Below are positions 1 through 12,177 of a stretch of 64,000 nucleotides of DNA, piece by piece. How positions within the stretch are numbered: the first letter of the stretch is position 1; every line of letters begins with the position of its first letter. The notes beneath the pieces are model-generated. The model searched no databases. It saw only the letters and a list, made by a program, of their open reading frames with translations, and was not told the origin of the DNA. This stretch comes from Phoma sp. XZ068 (lineage: Eukaryota > Ascomycota > Dothideomycetes > Pleosporales > Didymellaceae). The translations under genes were made by a program, and so were the position numbers. The DNA lies in the NCBI GenBank assembly GCA_004835665.1, contig RBKR01000012.1:372001-436000 (forward strand), in the 5' to 3' direction.

Positions 1-820
1 GTTTCTTACGAAATTATTGGGCACTTCCTTGAGAAATCATTGAGTTTCCCTAGGATATCATGAGGTAGAGCGCTGTGCACCGAACAGCGACCCGGCCAAG
101 CTCTGCACATGGCGGGGTTTCTCAGCCCATCTTGGCCTTCTCTCACTCCAACAAGCCACCATCCAACTTGACACTCAAAAAATAGCCACTGTCGTGTGAC
201 CCAAGCGCCATTGGCACATTCTGCGTCAATCCGATAACAACTTCTTGTCATGTCTTTGCCAATGTGGCAAGGAATATCGAGTGGTGCCCTGCCTCCGTCT
301 TGTCGTCTTGTCCAAACCTTCCCTGTTCTTGATCAGGAAGGTGTCCAACTTCCGCCAACACAAGAGAAGATTAACATTACTCATAGCCTTGCAACGATCA
401 ACTAGAAACAAGTCAACGTCCTTTACTATCACCGACTTCTGCTAGCCCTGATTGGTTGCGTTATCTGCTCTCTGCTTGGCCCACCACTGCGTACTTGGCC
501 ATGCAGCTGTCAGTAAGACAAAGGCTTTGGTATCACTGGGCGCCAACCGCGTGTCTGTATGATCCTCACACCAAGTTTGTTCTGTGTGACAAGCCTCGCT
601 GTGGTCGCGCATAGACATCGTTTACCTCTTGGTTTGCCGCTGCTCTCATTCCCGCTCATTGGCGCCCAGAACCGCGAACAGCCTTCTGATCATACTCGTA
701 TCACCATATTGCTGAATGAGGCAGCTGTAAAAATCTAGAAAGTATCCATGGATATAAACTCCTGCTCGCCTGTCATGTCTGCCTGTTTTGCACGCTTATC
801 CATCTCTCCTAGGTTGCACC
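1..820. other. Intergenic / 5' flank of the peptide transporter
   Basis: No supportable coding region is seen. Short open frames on both strands (up to 81 codons) have no recognisable domain and overlap each other. A TATA-like TATAAA at 753-758 lies 63 bases upstream of the transporter start and may be its core promoter. No repeat or RNA gene was recognised. Confidence 0.5.
753..758 (+). promoter_or_regulatory. TATA-like element of the peptide transporter
   Basis: TATAAA 63 bases before the chosen ATG. The position is compatible with a core promoter, but there is no independent support. Confidence 0.25.
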
Positions 821-2864
821 ATGTCTTCAGGCGCTGCTCTCGACATTGTAGACGCGGCAGCTGCCGATTACCCAGCTATATCAAAAGGCTTGAAGGATGA
901 GTCTATTCTTGAAAAGCAAGGACCTTACACGTCAACGTCCGACGACGTAGCCGATCTCAATGGCCTTCAATACCCCACAGACGAAGATTGGGCCACCTTA
1001 CGTCGTGTCTATGGCAAAGTCAATTGGATGATTTATGTCATTGGCATTGTCGAGATGTGTGAAAGATTCGCCTACTATGGAACCACAGCCGTCTGTACGT
1101 ATCTAGCTGACAAGGGATGAGAATCATAAACAAAAACTAATTGCACAAGTCGTCAACTTTATTCAACAAGACCTACCGACTGAAGGACCATTTCCATCAG
1201 CAGGTGCTGCTGGTACAGATGGTCAAGCCGGCGCTCTGGGTATGGGCCAGCAAGCCTCCACTGGACTTGTTCAATTCAACCAGTTCTTCTCCTATGTCAT
1301 GCCCATGGTCGGTAAGTGGCACTGCTTCTCGTCTTTAAAGACAGGACTGATGTAGCCAGGCGGTTGGCTTGCCGACGAATACTGGGGCAAGTTCAAGACC
1401 ATCTATGTAGCCATTGGGCTTGCTACCGTTGGTCACATTCTTATCATTATTGCTGCCATTCCACAGGTCATTGCAAAGCCAAACGGAGCACTAGCCGCGT
1501 TTATTCTAGGCCTGATTCTCTTCGGAGGTGGAGTTGGCTTTTTCAAGTGCTGCATCTCTCCACTCGTGGCCGAACAATACGAGCATAGTCACCCCAAGGC
1601 GTATCTTCGTACCGAACCGAGTGGCGAAAGGGTAATTGTCGACCCTGGAATCACCATCTCCCGAGTATACATGCGATACTATCTGCTAATTAATGTTGGT
1701 GCCCTTACTGGGCAGATATCCATGGTATACGCTGAGAAGTATGTGGGCTTTTGGCTGTCTTACCTCCTGCCCACTATTCTCTTCATCTTTTGCCCTCTCC
1801 TCATGGTTGGCTTGAGCAAACACTATGTGAAGAGGCCTCCGCAGGGAGACGTGTTGGTCAAGGCGATGAAACTCTACTCCTTCTCTATGCAAGGAAGATG
1901 GTCGCTCAACCCAATCCGCACCTGGAAGAACCTATCCTCTCCCAACCTGTGGGATGGTGCCAAGCCAAGCCAGCTCGCTAATAAGCCTAATTGGATGACA
2001 TTTGACGATGCCTGGGTCGATGAGGTGCGACGTGGTATCAAAGCGTGTCAGGTATTCCTTTGGTTGCCGATCTTTTGGCTTCCCTATGGTCAGGTAAGTC
2101 AAATTTTGCGGCCTGACTGGCTTGCCGCTGATTAAAATGGGCAGATGACAACCAACTTGGTCTCACAAGCAGCTACTATGGAATTGAATGGTATTCCAAA
2201 CGACGTTGTCCATAACCTAAACCCGTTCACGCTCATCATGTGAGTCAACTCTGCAGCTTGTCGCCAGGGTCAACAACGCTGATCAACCAACTCCAGATTC
2301 ATTCCCATTTTTGACAAGTTTTTCTACCCACAGCTTGCACGAATGGGCATCAACTTCACCCCTCTGAAGAAGATCCAGGCTGGTTTCGTTTGCGCAATGC
2401 TCAGCATGGTCGTCGCTGCCCTCATCCAGCACTTTATTTACGAAAAGTCTCCTTGCGGCAAGTCTGCAAGCGACTGCGAGACTCCACCACCCCTTACTGT
2501 ATGGGTACAAACGCCGGCTTATCTACTTATTGCCTTTTCAGAGATCTTTGCGTCTATCACTGGTCTTGAATACGCCTACACCAAGGCACCAAAGAACATG
2601 CGATCTTTGGTCACTGGCGTATTCTGGTTCACGCACGCTTTTTCCTCAGCAATTGCCCAGGCTTTCGTGCCCTTGGCTACAGACCCTCTTTTGGTGTGGC
2701 TGTATGTCACTATTGCCATTCTGACCTTCTTTGGATGGGTTGCCTTCTGGTGGACCTTCAGGTCTCTTGACAAGGAGAACGACGCTCTTGATAAACTTCC
2801 CGAGGGTGACTATCTTTCAAACTCGGAGGCGCTGGCCGCGAAGGTTGATGTGGAGAAGGCGTAA
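821..2864 (+). CDS. PTR2: POT/PTR2-family proton-coupled oligopeptide transporter
   Basis: Plasma-membrane importer of di- and tripeptides driven by the proton gradient (POT/PTR family, major facilitator fold). Five exons join in frame: 821-1094, 1150-1311, 1360-2093, 2145-2239 and 2297-2864, giving 610 residues, normal for fungal PTR2. All four introns are 48-57 nt with GT-AG ends. The ATG at 821 is preferred over the upstream in-frame ATG at 788 because it has a better context (CACC before ATG) and gives a usual hydrophilic N-terminus. Visible hallmarks are the family motif E78-M-C-E-R-F-x-Y-Y-G in the first helix, FSYVMPMVGGWLADEYWGKF across exons 2-3, and many hydrophobic helices. The stop overlaps a GTAAGT, so a further short 3' exon cannot be excluded. 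It is a lone gene with nothing operon-like around it. The family call is firm; the substrate is inferred. Confidence 0.93.
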
Positions 2865-4509
2865 GTTTCTACTATCATTATGCACTGGTGGTCGATACAC
2901 AACACGGCAACGGCGGGATATGTCGTGATAGCGATGCTCTACTTCAGCGCGCATGAGCTCACAGGACAATCCAAATCTCTCACCTAAGACAAACTATGGT
3001 TGAAGGTGACAAGATAGAGACATCATTTATAGTTCAAAAGTGGTTTGAAAATTCCCCTGACGGTGCTCGTGCATGGGTTTGCAACGACAGACCAGATGTG
3101 TAATGGGAGGTAGGAACTTACGGAACCACGGCAGCCACCATGTTTCAGCCCATGCTAGCGTTCTCCCCAGTATATAAGCGCCACTTCCTCAGCCCCTTCT
3201 TGAAGCCACACCTCTCCGTTCGCCAACACTCACGAGCCTCATACCACGCGCATGTTTCTTTCGTACCATAATTACCAAACCAGTTGCTGCACCGCAGCCG
3301 ACCCGCTTGAGCCAAGTGTAAATTTGCAAGCAGCCCCGTAGGCTTGTCCAGCGTCATGTTCGCCACAACTTGAATGGACAGACACATTGCACTGGCTGCC
3401 ACAGTCAATGCAAACTCTTGCTGGAGCCCACCATGGATAGGATTACCAAATTTACCATATTCGGCGCGAGGCAAAGAGAGTGATTAAAATTTGCACATCT
3501 GCTGAATTCGATTCATTTCGAAGATACAGGTCAATGCTGATGGGGTCGCCCGTGCTTTGCAAAAGCGCCATGGGTTGCGCGCCATCTTGTCATGCCACTC
3601 ATTCTTGCTCGGGAGTCAGCACATGATGTTAGTCTCAAAAGACGTAAGCACACTTATTATCGTACTGAAATATGCCTATCGATGCCTTCGAATGTTCCAT
3701 TCGTCTACGCAAGTATTAGGCGCTGGTCATGTCCCGCAGCGAAGATTTCTATCGGCACCAATTTCTTGATCAGGACAACACCGAGAAGGATTGTCCCTGA
3801 GCTGAATCCTGTGGAACACCATTCTGAAGACTGAGACTAGAGCGGGTTTCCTTCATCAAGACTTTGCGTCCATTCTCCGTGCACCCGCTCGGGAGCATGA
3901 AACGACTCGCCCTGTGACTGGCATGAGTACACAGCTACCGAGGGTTCAATCGCTTTCGCTTTCTGAACCTATAGACGTTCACCATTGGTGGATCTAACAG
4001 TCCAAGTATCTGAAACGCCAAGTTTGCAGGCAACAGTTGCCAAGCAAGACATCCCGCTGGTTCCACTCTGCACACAGCCTCAGAAACGGAGCAGATGTTG
4101 CTGCGAACGCTCCGCTCAATCGCTGGAAATTGCTGCTTAGCAACTTGGCATGTAATTTTCTGGGAGAGTGGAGCAGATCTGATCGTGTTTCCTAGCTGAC
4201 CGCTCCTACCTGCATATTCAGGCACTCGCTTGAGTCTTGTCATGACCCTCTTGCAATCTTGCATTCTCATTTCGCAATCAGTTGGGCGACACGGGTCTGT
4301 GAAGGATTCCATGTTGTTTGCAAAGAAATGTGTGCATATGTGCATATAAAGATGTAATCCATGCTCCAGAAGTTCAAACTTCATTCGCTCTTTCGCATCT
4401 TATAATTTTCACTTCACTACGGTCCAGGACATCTAGTGTTCTTTCTTCAAATAATAGCCAGCTTTTCTCCATTTCACTCTCATACTATAGAGTGCTCTAG
4501 TCAGCAAAT
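2865..4509. other. Intergenic spacer before the pectate lyase
   Basis: About 1.6 kb without a convincing gene. A 109-codon minus-strand frame at 3145-3474 and a 149-codon one at 3935-4384 show no domain or splice logic and look like chance ORFs. TATAAA at 4345-4350, about 160 bases before the pectate lyase start, followed by a C/T-rich leader at 4380-4495, is a plausible promoter and 5' UTR for that gene. Confidence 0.45.
4345..4350 (+). promoter_or_regulatory. TATA-like element upstream of the pectate lyase
   Basis: TATAAA within GCATATAAAGATG, about 160 bases before the ATG and ahead of a pyrimidine-rich leader. Suggestive only. Confidence 0.25.
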
Positions 4510-5729
4510 ATGAAGTTCTCTCGAGTCCAACTCGCGACCCTCGTTGCCAGCGTTGCCTCTGCGCAGACCCTCAACATCCCGACCCGCGTCGGCGAGATCA
4601 CTTCGCTTCCTGAGCCTAGTATCATCACTGGCAGCGAGGACTATGGCAACAAGGAGTTTGACCGTGGTCATCCATGCGACTCAGACGAGGACACTGGCAG
4701 TGACAGCGCTGTCTTTGTGCTTGAGGATGGTGCTAGCCTGTCCAACGTCATCATTGGTGGTGATGCCCTGGAGGGTGTTCACTGTCTCGGTAAGTGATCA
4801 ATTACATCAATTGTCTGGTGTCCAGCTCTGATAGTCTTGTAGGCTCTTGCACATTGACCAACGTCTGGTTCCGCGACGTCTGTGAGGATGCCATCTCCGT
4901 TCTTGGTACCGGTGACGCTACCATCATCGGCGGAGGAGCTCAGGAGGCCAAGGATAAGGTCGTCCAGCACAACGGCGCCGGAACCGTTACTATCAAAAAT
5001 TACACGGTCATTAACGCTGGAAAACTGTACCGCAGCTGCGGTGACTGCACCAACAACGAGTCCAAGTCGCCCCGCAAGGTCATCATTGAAAACGTCCGTG
5101 CGTACGGCATGACTTCCGACCTCATTGGCATCAACTCGAATTTCGGCGACGAGGCTACCATCAGTGGCTCGTGCGGTGAGACCAAGACTGTGTGTCAGGA
5201 ATACAAGGGTGTTAACAAGGGCAATGGCTCCAGCAGCAAGGTTGATACAAAGACCAGCTGCAAGGGTACTCAGGCTCTGCTTGAGACTCTGCCTGCTTGC
5301 AGTGCTGGTGACAACCTCCCTGAGACCGAGGCACCCTCTGAGATTGCTTCCGAGGCTGCGCCCTCTGTCACCGCCACCCCCACTGGAACTGCTGAGGAGG
5401 AGACTCCCTCCGCTGTCGCTCCTCCCACCGAGACCGAAGCAGCCTCTGAGGTGATCACACCTCCCACTCCTACTGGATGTGAGGAAGTCCCTGAAGAGAC
5501 TGACGTGGAGGAAGAGAACGAGGAGGCTCCAGTCACAACTGCTGCTCCCGCTCCTTCCACTCTCTTGACTTTGACCAAGACTGCCGAGGATTCCGCCCCG
5601 ACCAAGGATTCATCGAGTGGCAATATTCCACGCTACGGACGATGCGGAGGCAAAGGATACACCGGCCCTACCACCTGCGCTGCTGGCGAGTGCAAGGCTC
5701 AGAATGAATGGTACTCGCAGTGCGTGTAA
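4510..5729 (+). CDS. Secreted pectate lyase (PL3) with C-terminal CBM1
   Basis: Extracellular enzyme predicted to cleave de-esterified pectin (polygalacturonate) by calcium-dependent beta-elimination. Two exons, 4510-4789 and 4843-5729 (53-nt intron), encode 388 residues. Residues 1-18 are a signal peptide ending VASVASA. Residues from about 20 to 245 match PL3 pectate lyases: cysteine-rich, with the family stretches VWFRDVCEDAIS, IIGGGAQEAKDKVVQHNG and GKLYRSCGDC. Next comes a linker of about 100 residues, rich in Glu, Thr, Pro, Ser and Ala and unusually acidic. The last 35 residues or so are a fungal cellulose-binding domain (CBM1) with its four cysteines and aromatic face (YGRCGGKGYTGPTTC ... 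WYSQC). CBM1 is far better known on cellulases, so here it probably tethers the lyase to cellulose in the plant wall. The family call is firm; a plant-degrading or virulence role is inferred. Confidence 0.93.
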
Positions 5730-8700
5730 GGGTGCAAGGTGCTACATTAAGTAGGGAGACTAAAGGACGCTTCTATTCTTGTACAACTCTAGAATCTGTA
5801 TATATTTCAATGTGAACATGATTGTGTGCTTTGTAGCACATAAAAGAAGCCATATAGACAATCTCCTAAGTCACGTTGTCGAACGGATAAATTGGTTAAT
5901 GACTGTGATGCTAACATAATATTGTGTTGACAAGCCAATAAGGGAGACTTTAAGCGGCTGGTACAAGAACTCCTGTTCCACTTCATAACATGCCCCTTCG
6001 TCGATTTGTACTGCATCTCATTGAGGTCTTGTGCCAATCACCTCCTGCTCCGTTCACTAAACCAAGGCAAAATAAGTGGTCTGAGGCATATCTTCACTTC
6101 GAATGACCTTGATCCCAACGTATATTGGCCGTAGAATCATGGCGCAGAGTAGGATGGGATTGTGGGGGATGCTGTCAACGAGTCGAGGTCTTGGCAGATA
6201 GTAGTATCAATTGTTGTCGACAAGAGAAGCTCAGCGAGCCTCAGCACTGTCGAAAATTAGACAGTAGCTGTAGCTGTGCGAGCTCTATCCAAGGAGAAGA
6301 CCGAGTGCACGGTTTGTCTCCATGTTGAGGTGGTGTAGGTGTAGAGAACGTCTAGGTAACTCATCTCGAATATCAACGTGGGCATTCGAGGTCATGGCAT
6401 GTAGGTGAGTCAGTGATTGCAAAGGCTTGAAGACTTGAGATGAATGATCTCATAGTACGTGCTAAATTATCCGCATGCGAAATTGAAGTCCTTTCCATGC
6501 TCCCATCTCACGAGTTCGCCTTGCGTGCTGTTTTCACATCAATGTCATCTAAACTCATTCTACATTGTGTATATGACAACGTACTCAATCCACTTAATAA
6601 CTTCATTTTATCTTCGATATGAAGTATGAAAACGTTCTTCTGGTCCTCCTTCACACTGCTCGCCCAGGAAACTAGCTCGATTAGACGACCCTACAAGGCG
6701 AGAGGTCCGGCCCTCTAGTAGTATTCAGTTAGGAAGACGTGAAAGGAAACTTTCTACGAAACTAATCGGCAGTGGGTGTTGAATGCTATGTGACCTGGCG
6801 GCTTTCCTGGCGGAGGGGTTGACTGAGTTGTATCTTGTTGGTTGTGCGTCTAGGCGCCTCGATATTCTCCCGTATTGCGTCAAAGGTTCACATTATCTAT
6901 CTTACTGATTGTCAGACATGGGTTTTTCTCGGCAACAATGTTCACTCTTTCGTCATAGCCTCTTCAACTTCCCTCACCTCCTCCCCAAGGCCGTGAGCCC
7001 CACAACCTCTATCGAAGCATAGGTTTTCGTTGATATTGCTTTCTAGAACATCACCCACCTCTTCAATAGAGTTATTCCTCATGTCCAATTTCATATAGGC
7101 AGCTTCAAGTCTAACATCGACATTAAAAACGGAACGAGGTGCAAAGAGTCACCAGCTCCAGCCACTTCAACAACTGGTCATGGAGCGCACTGATGACAGT
7201 TGTAATATTTCTGTTTTCCGATGGCGGTCGGAGGGAAAAGGCCTTCAATTGAAACGTCAGTAACAAGTGCTCGTACATGTTGATGGACACAGCTGCTCCT
7301 GTGTTTAGCGTAGAGATCTGCGGCATCAGACACTCCTCGAAGCGCTCTAGTCGACTGGATGTGGCACATTGTTTAAGTAGGCTTGCTGATGGCTGATGGT
7401 AAAGCCAAACTACATGGCAGACAACGGCACCTTCAGATACTGAACCGATTTTTACCACCTTGAAGTTGCAGGGAGCTGGTATGCTGCTTTGGAGAATGGT
7501 CTCCAATGCCAGTGAGCCTTCGTATCTCTGCAATGACGTGAAACAAACAGCAAGGTTCATGCATCATGAAGATGCGGAAGGTTGCGGTTCGGTCGATCAA
7601 ACGCTCCACATTACGAGGACCGCGGGAGGGCGCACGGATGGGGTCAAGAAAGTGCAACCCGTAGCGTAATCATCCGATTTGCGGCGCTGGGTAGTGCAAC
7701 CCGATGCCTGTATTTCGCAATGTCGACGTCCTCCCTAGTTGCGTCTTCCGTGCCGCATAGATGATGCTGTTGGTAGGTGGTTGGCCTGGACGAGATGTCA
7801 CGCTTGCATGACGCACGCGTCGGCAGAGCTTGAGTGTCGTGCCATATGCGCTCGATCGCTGTATTCATGTTTTAATCGCATCTACTGTGTTTGTGTTGCA
7901 TCTGCAGAAAGGTAGGCCAGTCGGCTTTCAAGCCAGATATAGTGTTCATGACCGCGCTTTGCCGGGAGGGGCCTTGAAAACCTGCCTAATCGAGTCGTAG
8001 AATGTCAACAACTGAGCGGATTGATAGCGGTCAATGCCACAAATGGTGTTGTTGCGCCGCGTTGTTGCTCCCACGTGTCAATCTTCGGGAAGGTACAGGC
8101 TCGGTAGCGAAAAGCCGCCTGCTCTTGCCGTTTCTGAACCCGTCACACACCCAGCAGCACCATGGACACTTAACTCGCAGTATCGTTCGCCCAGTTCTTC
8201 AAGTCAAAGATTTTCCCCAGTCCATTTTTGCTACGGCTGTTCTCTGATGTCAAGTCTACCCGGAACCCCTCTTGATTTCAGCCGGAGATTGTTCCCAAAA
8301 CAGCCGTGCACGTGGACATTCCATGATTTCCTCCAATTGCAATCCTTGGCCACACAGCGCGTGTTTAAGATGAACGACTGGAACAATTCTAGCTCTGACG
8401 ATCCCGACGACTGCATGAGTCGGTGGAGTGGTCGACAAGGTGAGGTCAGGAGCGTAAACTGCTTCCGAGGGAAAGCGAGTGTATTGCAAGGTGCGCAGGG
8501 CAGTGTAGGCAAAAGCAGCTGAACTGGACTTCGGGGCGATCGGGATGAATTATGTTCATAGAAGTTACAGTGCTGATAAGTAGATGAGACAAAGGAAGTA
8601 AGGAAATGTGATCTTTTGCAGGTCGTTCCAAGATGCATGCCGTGTCCTACCTAACATGGCATCTTCGAATAGCTGGATAAGGAAATAAAAGCGTACAAAA

Positions 8701-9014
8701 CGTACTGATATGCCGTAAAGAAATGATGAGTCTAGATCTCGCAGACGCTGCCGTACCAGAGGCTTGCGCGCCAGCATTATACCGTTGTTCAACACCAAGC
8801 CCTAAAGCGAACCCAAAAGAAAGTGTCGAAAAGAAGCACGGTTCGAGCGTGTAGCTTGACCGTGGAGTTTAAATGGCAGTACGTGCTAATGGTATCGCGT
8901 TTCCCCTCTGGAAGCCTCGACGGCACCGGCTAAGCCACGGTGGAGGTGCCGAACGGTGGGCAGGTATCTTTCAGCTTTCCTTGTATCATGTGCAACAAAG
9001 TCGTCCCCAGCTCT
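5730..9014. other. Long intergenic region, no supportable gene
   Basis: About 3.3 kb between the convergent pectate lyase and Ras genes. The longest frames (145 codons on minus, 7123-7560; 162 codons on plus, 8034-8522; 135 codons on minus, 8231-8638) overlap one another in different frames and show no domain, signal peptide or consistent splice junctions. TATATATTT just after the pectate lyase stop (around 5800) may be part of its 3' UTR. A species-specific or decayed gene cannot be ruled out, but I see no evidence for one. Confidence 0.4.
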
Positions 9015-9781
9015 TTACATTACTGTGCATCCACAGCAGCCGCCCTTCTTCTCTGTATCGTCCTCAACGCCCATCTTCGTAATGCCGTTCTGGCCCTGCG
9101 CGCCAGACGGCGCACCTGTGTACGAGGACATCTCCTTGTTGTATCTGCGGATCTCTCGTACAATATCGTAGAATGCGTTGTCGACGTTGATGCGTGATTT
9201 CGCCGAAGTCTCAATAAACTTGCAACCAAATTGTCGTGCCAAGTTTTGACCCTCTGAGGGAGTGGTCAGCAAACGTTCTTGGAGTGCAGAGTGAAACATG
9301 GCGTACCTTGCGTTGACACTTGCCTCTCGCCGTCAAGATCGCACTTGTTTCCAACAACAATCATGGGGAAGTAGTCCTTGTCCTTCACGCGCAGGATCTG
9401 TTGCTGGAATGTCATGATCTCTTCGAAACTCTGCCTGTCAGTTATCGAGTAGACAAGCAAAAAGCCCTCGCCGGTCCTCATGTACTGCTCGCGCATCGCA
9501 GAGTACTCCTCCTGGCCAGCTGTGTCGAGAACATCGAGGAGGGCAACCTCATCGTCAATGACACACTGCTTACGATACGAATCTACTCAATGTTAACCAA
9601 TGCTCACAACTCATCTCCTGATTGGCTGTTCGGCCAGGATCCAGATCAACTCACCCTCAATCGTGGGATCATACTCGTCAACGAAATGCGACTGGATAAG
9701 TTGGATAGTCAAGCAAGACTTTCCTACACCACCTCCTCCAACAACCACGAGCTTGTACTCGCGCAAGAATTTGGACGCCAT
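9015..9781 (-). CDS. rasA: Ras small GTPase (RasA/Ras1 orthologue)
   Basis: Membrane-anchored GTP switch controlling growth, polarity and development through cAMP and MAP-kinase pathways. Three exons on the minus strand (9655-9781, 9307-9582, 9015-9253; introns 72 and 53 nt) encode 213 residues. The start [20 protein letters not shown] is the usual fungal Ras N-terminus. The nucleotide-binding boxes are all present: GGGGVGKS 15-22, switch I DEYDPTIE 35-42, DTAGQ 62-66, NKCD 121-124 and ETSAK 149-153. The C-terminus CCGCTVM carries a CAAX box (C210) for farnesylation, with C207/C208 as likely palmitoylation sites after a variable region ending in a KK pair. Gly at the codon-12-equivalent position and Gln66 in DTAGQ are wild type. 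It appears intact and functional. Confidence 0.97.
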
Positions 9782-10815
9782 TGCGGTTGTGGGTGTTTGG
9801 GGTTGTGAAGATTACTGAGGATCAAAATGAGGAGGCAGGAGACTGGGGGCTGCGAGGAACACCAAGGGAGGACTGAGGCAAGCGCAGGGCTGACGGGGCG
9901 CAACAGTGACGATTACAGGCGCGCTCGAGATGGATGTCCAGGCAGAGAGACGGCGTGCAGTTGCTTCAGCCAGGGGATTGCGGTCGCAATGTGTAGAAGG
10001 AGATGGGAGTTCGTCGTTCGGCTTCCGCTCCAAACGACCCTAAGCCGTGTTGGGGTGGGGTCCACTTGGCGCTGGGCCCAAGCGCCACCCAACCATCGAA
10101 CAGAGTTCCCACACCAGTCAGACAAATGCAGGTGCTGCCGCCGGCGTGTGCCCTTGCCATCACACAGATGCGTCTGATATTCGGCCTGCACGCGCACCCA
10201 CTGCCGACGCAGCACTATTGTTGCACTGTGCGGCAATGCATGCAGAGGTGCAACTGGCACGCTGCGGCTGGAGCGGCGGTTCTGGGGAACGTCTCCCCTG
10301 CGACCTATGCTTCTCCAGGTGGCACGGGCAGTTCTGGCTCGCGAGCACACTGCCATGCACGACGTCGTGGGCCTCCAGCGCGTCGCCTTCCCTGTCCCAT
10401 ACGGCGCGTACGAGAGCCACAGGCTACACTCAAAAACGCACATTGTGGTACAGCGTCACACTCTGATGCATGCATGGCCTACATCACCACGCTGCTTGTC
10501 ACTGCACCTGGCGGTGACAGGCGAGTACAACTGGAAATTAAATCAGCAATCTCTTCACACATCATACCACTTCTATCGCACAATCAAGATGGTGTTATCA
10601 GGGTACGAGACCCAGTGGCCTCGGCACTGCTCTAGTAAAGTGGGACGCGGCTCACCTTCTGTGCAGGCTTCTCGAAGCCTGACCCCTGAAACAGGAACCA
10701 CGCACTCATTTTTTCGAGGCAAACCACAGCGTTCATGCATTCTCGACCAATGACATGTCATGCAGCATTCGAACATCTCCCTGATGTAGCTATGGCTACG
10801 TCCTAATATGGTACA
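9782..10815. other. Ras upstream region / spacer
   Basis: About 1 kb between the Ras start and the end of the next gene. Several long frames occur on both strands (up to 210 codons), but they overlap heavily and sit in GC-rich, low-complexity sequence. They have no recognisable domain. The region most likely holds the Ras promoter and a long 5' UTR. Confidence 0.4.
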
Positions 10816-11930
10816 CTATGTATCTTTGTCTGACAAGTCTCCATCGTCCTGGCCTTCGACTTCCACCCGTTTGCCGCTCACGTTCTTCTCAACCTCTGGC
10901 ACCAGGCTTTCCATGAACTCAACATCGCGACCAACAAGTGTTACCGTATTGTGGTCTTTGCCCCATCGGGGGTAGCTGCCCACTTTGATGCCTCTTGGTT
11001 CTGTTTTGGCTGCCAGCTCTGTCAAGTACCCAGCGACGGCACTTTCGGCCAAAGGTGTGGAGATGAGAATGCGGAGCACGCCCTTGCCATTTGGATCCGT
11101 CAAGCGTGGTAGAATGCGTGGCTTCATCCCATCGATCATGGCTTCAAACAACCTTGGGACGCCGGGTAAGATGTGGACGTTCCCATTAACGCAACTTACA
11201 GGCACCCACAATGTCTCATTTACAAAGATGACTTGGTCCTCATCAGATATTTTATCGTCGATTGGTAACTCCACCATGCGTTTTTTAGCCGTCAGTGTCG
11301 CTGAAGGCACATTCCAGTCAAAGTCTGGCTGTGACTTGTGTGGTTTAGAAAGGCGACGCATACGCTCATAAGCTGCATCGTGGAGCTTCAATTGGAGGCC
11401 GAAGGCTTTGGCGATTGACTGATAAGTAATATCGTCATGGCTTTGTTGATTGTCAGTGCTTCTCGTACAAGCTCCCTGGCACGGCTTACGTTGGGCCAAT
11501 GCCTCCACTGGTGACGATAAAGTCATAGTTGTTAGACATGCGCTTCACAGCTTCAATGATTTCGCCTTCATCGTCGGCAATGACCTCAACACGACGAAGA
11601 TTAATTCCCAAAGAGAAGCACCATTTGGCGAAATATGCCTAAACAGTCAATTGATATTGATGGTCCTGCATGCAGTAGCTTACTGAATTGGTGTCTACCG
11701 TCTGACAGGTGCAAGTCAGCAACTATAGCTATCAGATCTTGTGACTTATATCGACATACCTTGCCTCCAAGCACTTCATCCCCAATAATCAAACAGGCGG
11801 CCGTGTGAATCAGTCCTTTCTGCTGTGGTGCTGTACCTGCCATATTTGATGACGTGATTGACGAAGGTCCAAACCTTGCCGCGGACGAGTGTGATAAGTG
11901 CCGAACGACGAGGCTGAGCCGGCTGAACAT
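10816..11930 (-). CDS. MoaB/Mog/CinA-like molybdopterin-binding-domain protein, probably mitochondrial
   Basis: Four minus-strand exons (11760-11930, 11684-11701, 11490-11638, 10816-11440) join in frame to 320 residues. The second exon is only 18 nt. Residues 1-30 or so are Arg/Ser-rich without acidic residues (MFSRLSLVVRHLSHSSAARF), typical of a mitochondrial presequence. The MoaB/Mog-type fold runs from about 42 to 210: LIIGDEVLGGKTVDTNS at 47-63 and SGGIGPTHDD at 107-116, the signature loop of molybdopterin-binding and CinA-like domains. Members of this superfamily act in molybdenum cofactor synthesis, as FAD synthase domains or in nucleotide-metabolite hydrolysis, so the reaction here is not settled. 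The C-terminal half is family-specific and ends acidic. The gene is divergent from GMF across 247 bases, so the two may share a promoter region. Structure confident, function open. Confidence 0.88.
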
Positions 11931-12177
11931 GAGATTATTTAAACGAACAACTTCAATGCCAATGAGGAACTAACAGACTTGAAGAATGAAGAGTCTGCAG
12001 AAAGGAGACTCGACATGATCGCGGAACAGGTCACTAGCGCGTTTCCTCCCACCCCGCCTCCGCGCCAAATCGCCGTCCAACATCGTGAGCCTACACCACT
12101 ACATCCGCACACAAACGCAGCCGCATACCACTTCCTGTTTCTAGACCGAAAGTTCTGGACCCCAGACACTTAACACC
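11931..12177. promoter_or_regulatory. Shared divergent promoter region (MoaB-like gene / GMF)
   Basis: The start codons of two divergent genes are 247 bases apart, so both promoters and 5' UTRs must lie here or overlap. No specific factor site was recognised. Confidence 0.5.

Noticed and set aside
5125..5623. Long frames in other phases and on the minus strand within the pectate lyase
   Set aside because: Shadows of the repetitive Glu/Pro/Thr linker coding sequence.
7123..7560. 145-codon minus-strand frame in the spacer before Ras
   Set aside because: No recognisable family, no upstream exon with good splice sites, and competing frames on both strands. It could be a decayed or orphan gene, but there is no positive evidence.
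9913..10635. Cluster of long overlapping frames (up to 210 codons) upstream of Ras
   Set aside because: All six frames are open for long stretches because of GC-rich composition. The residues look random, and the position fits the Ras promoter and leader.
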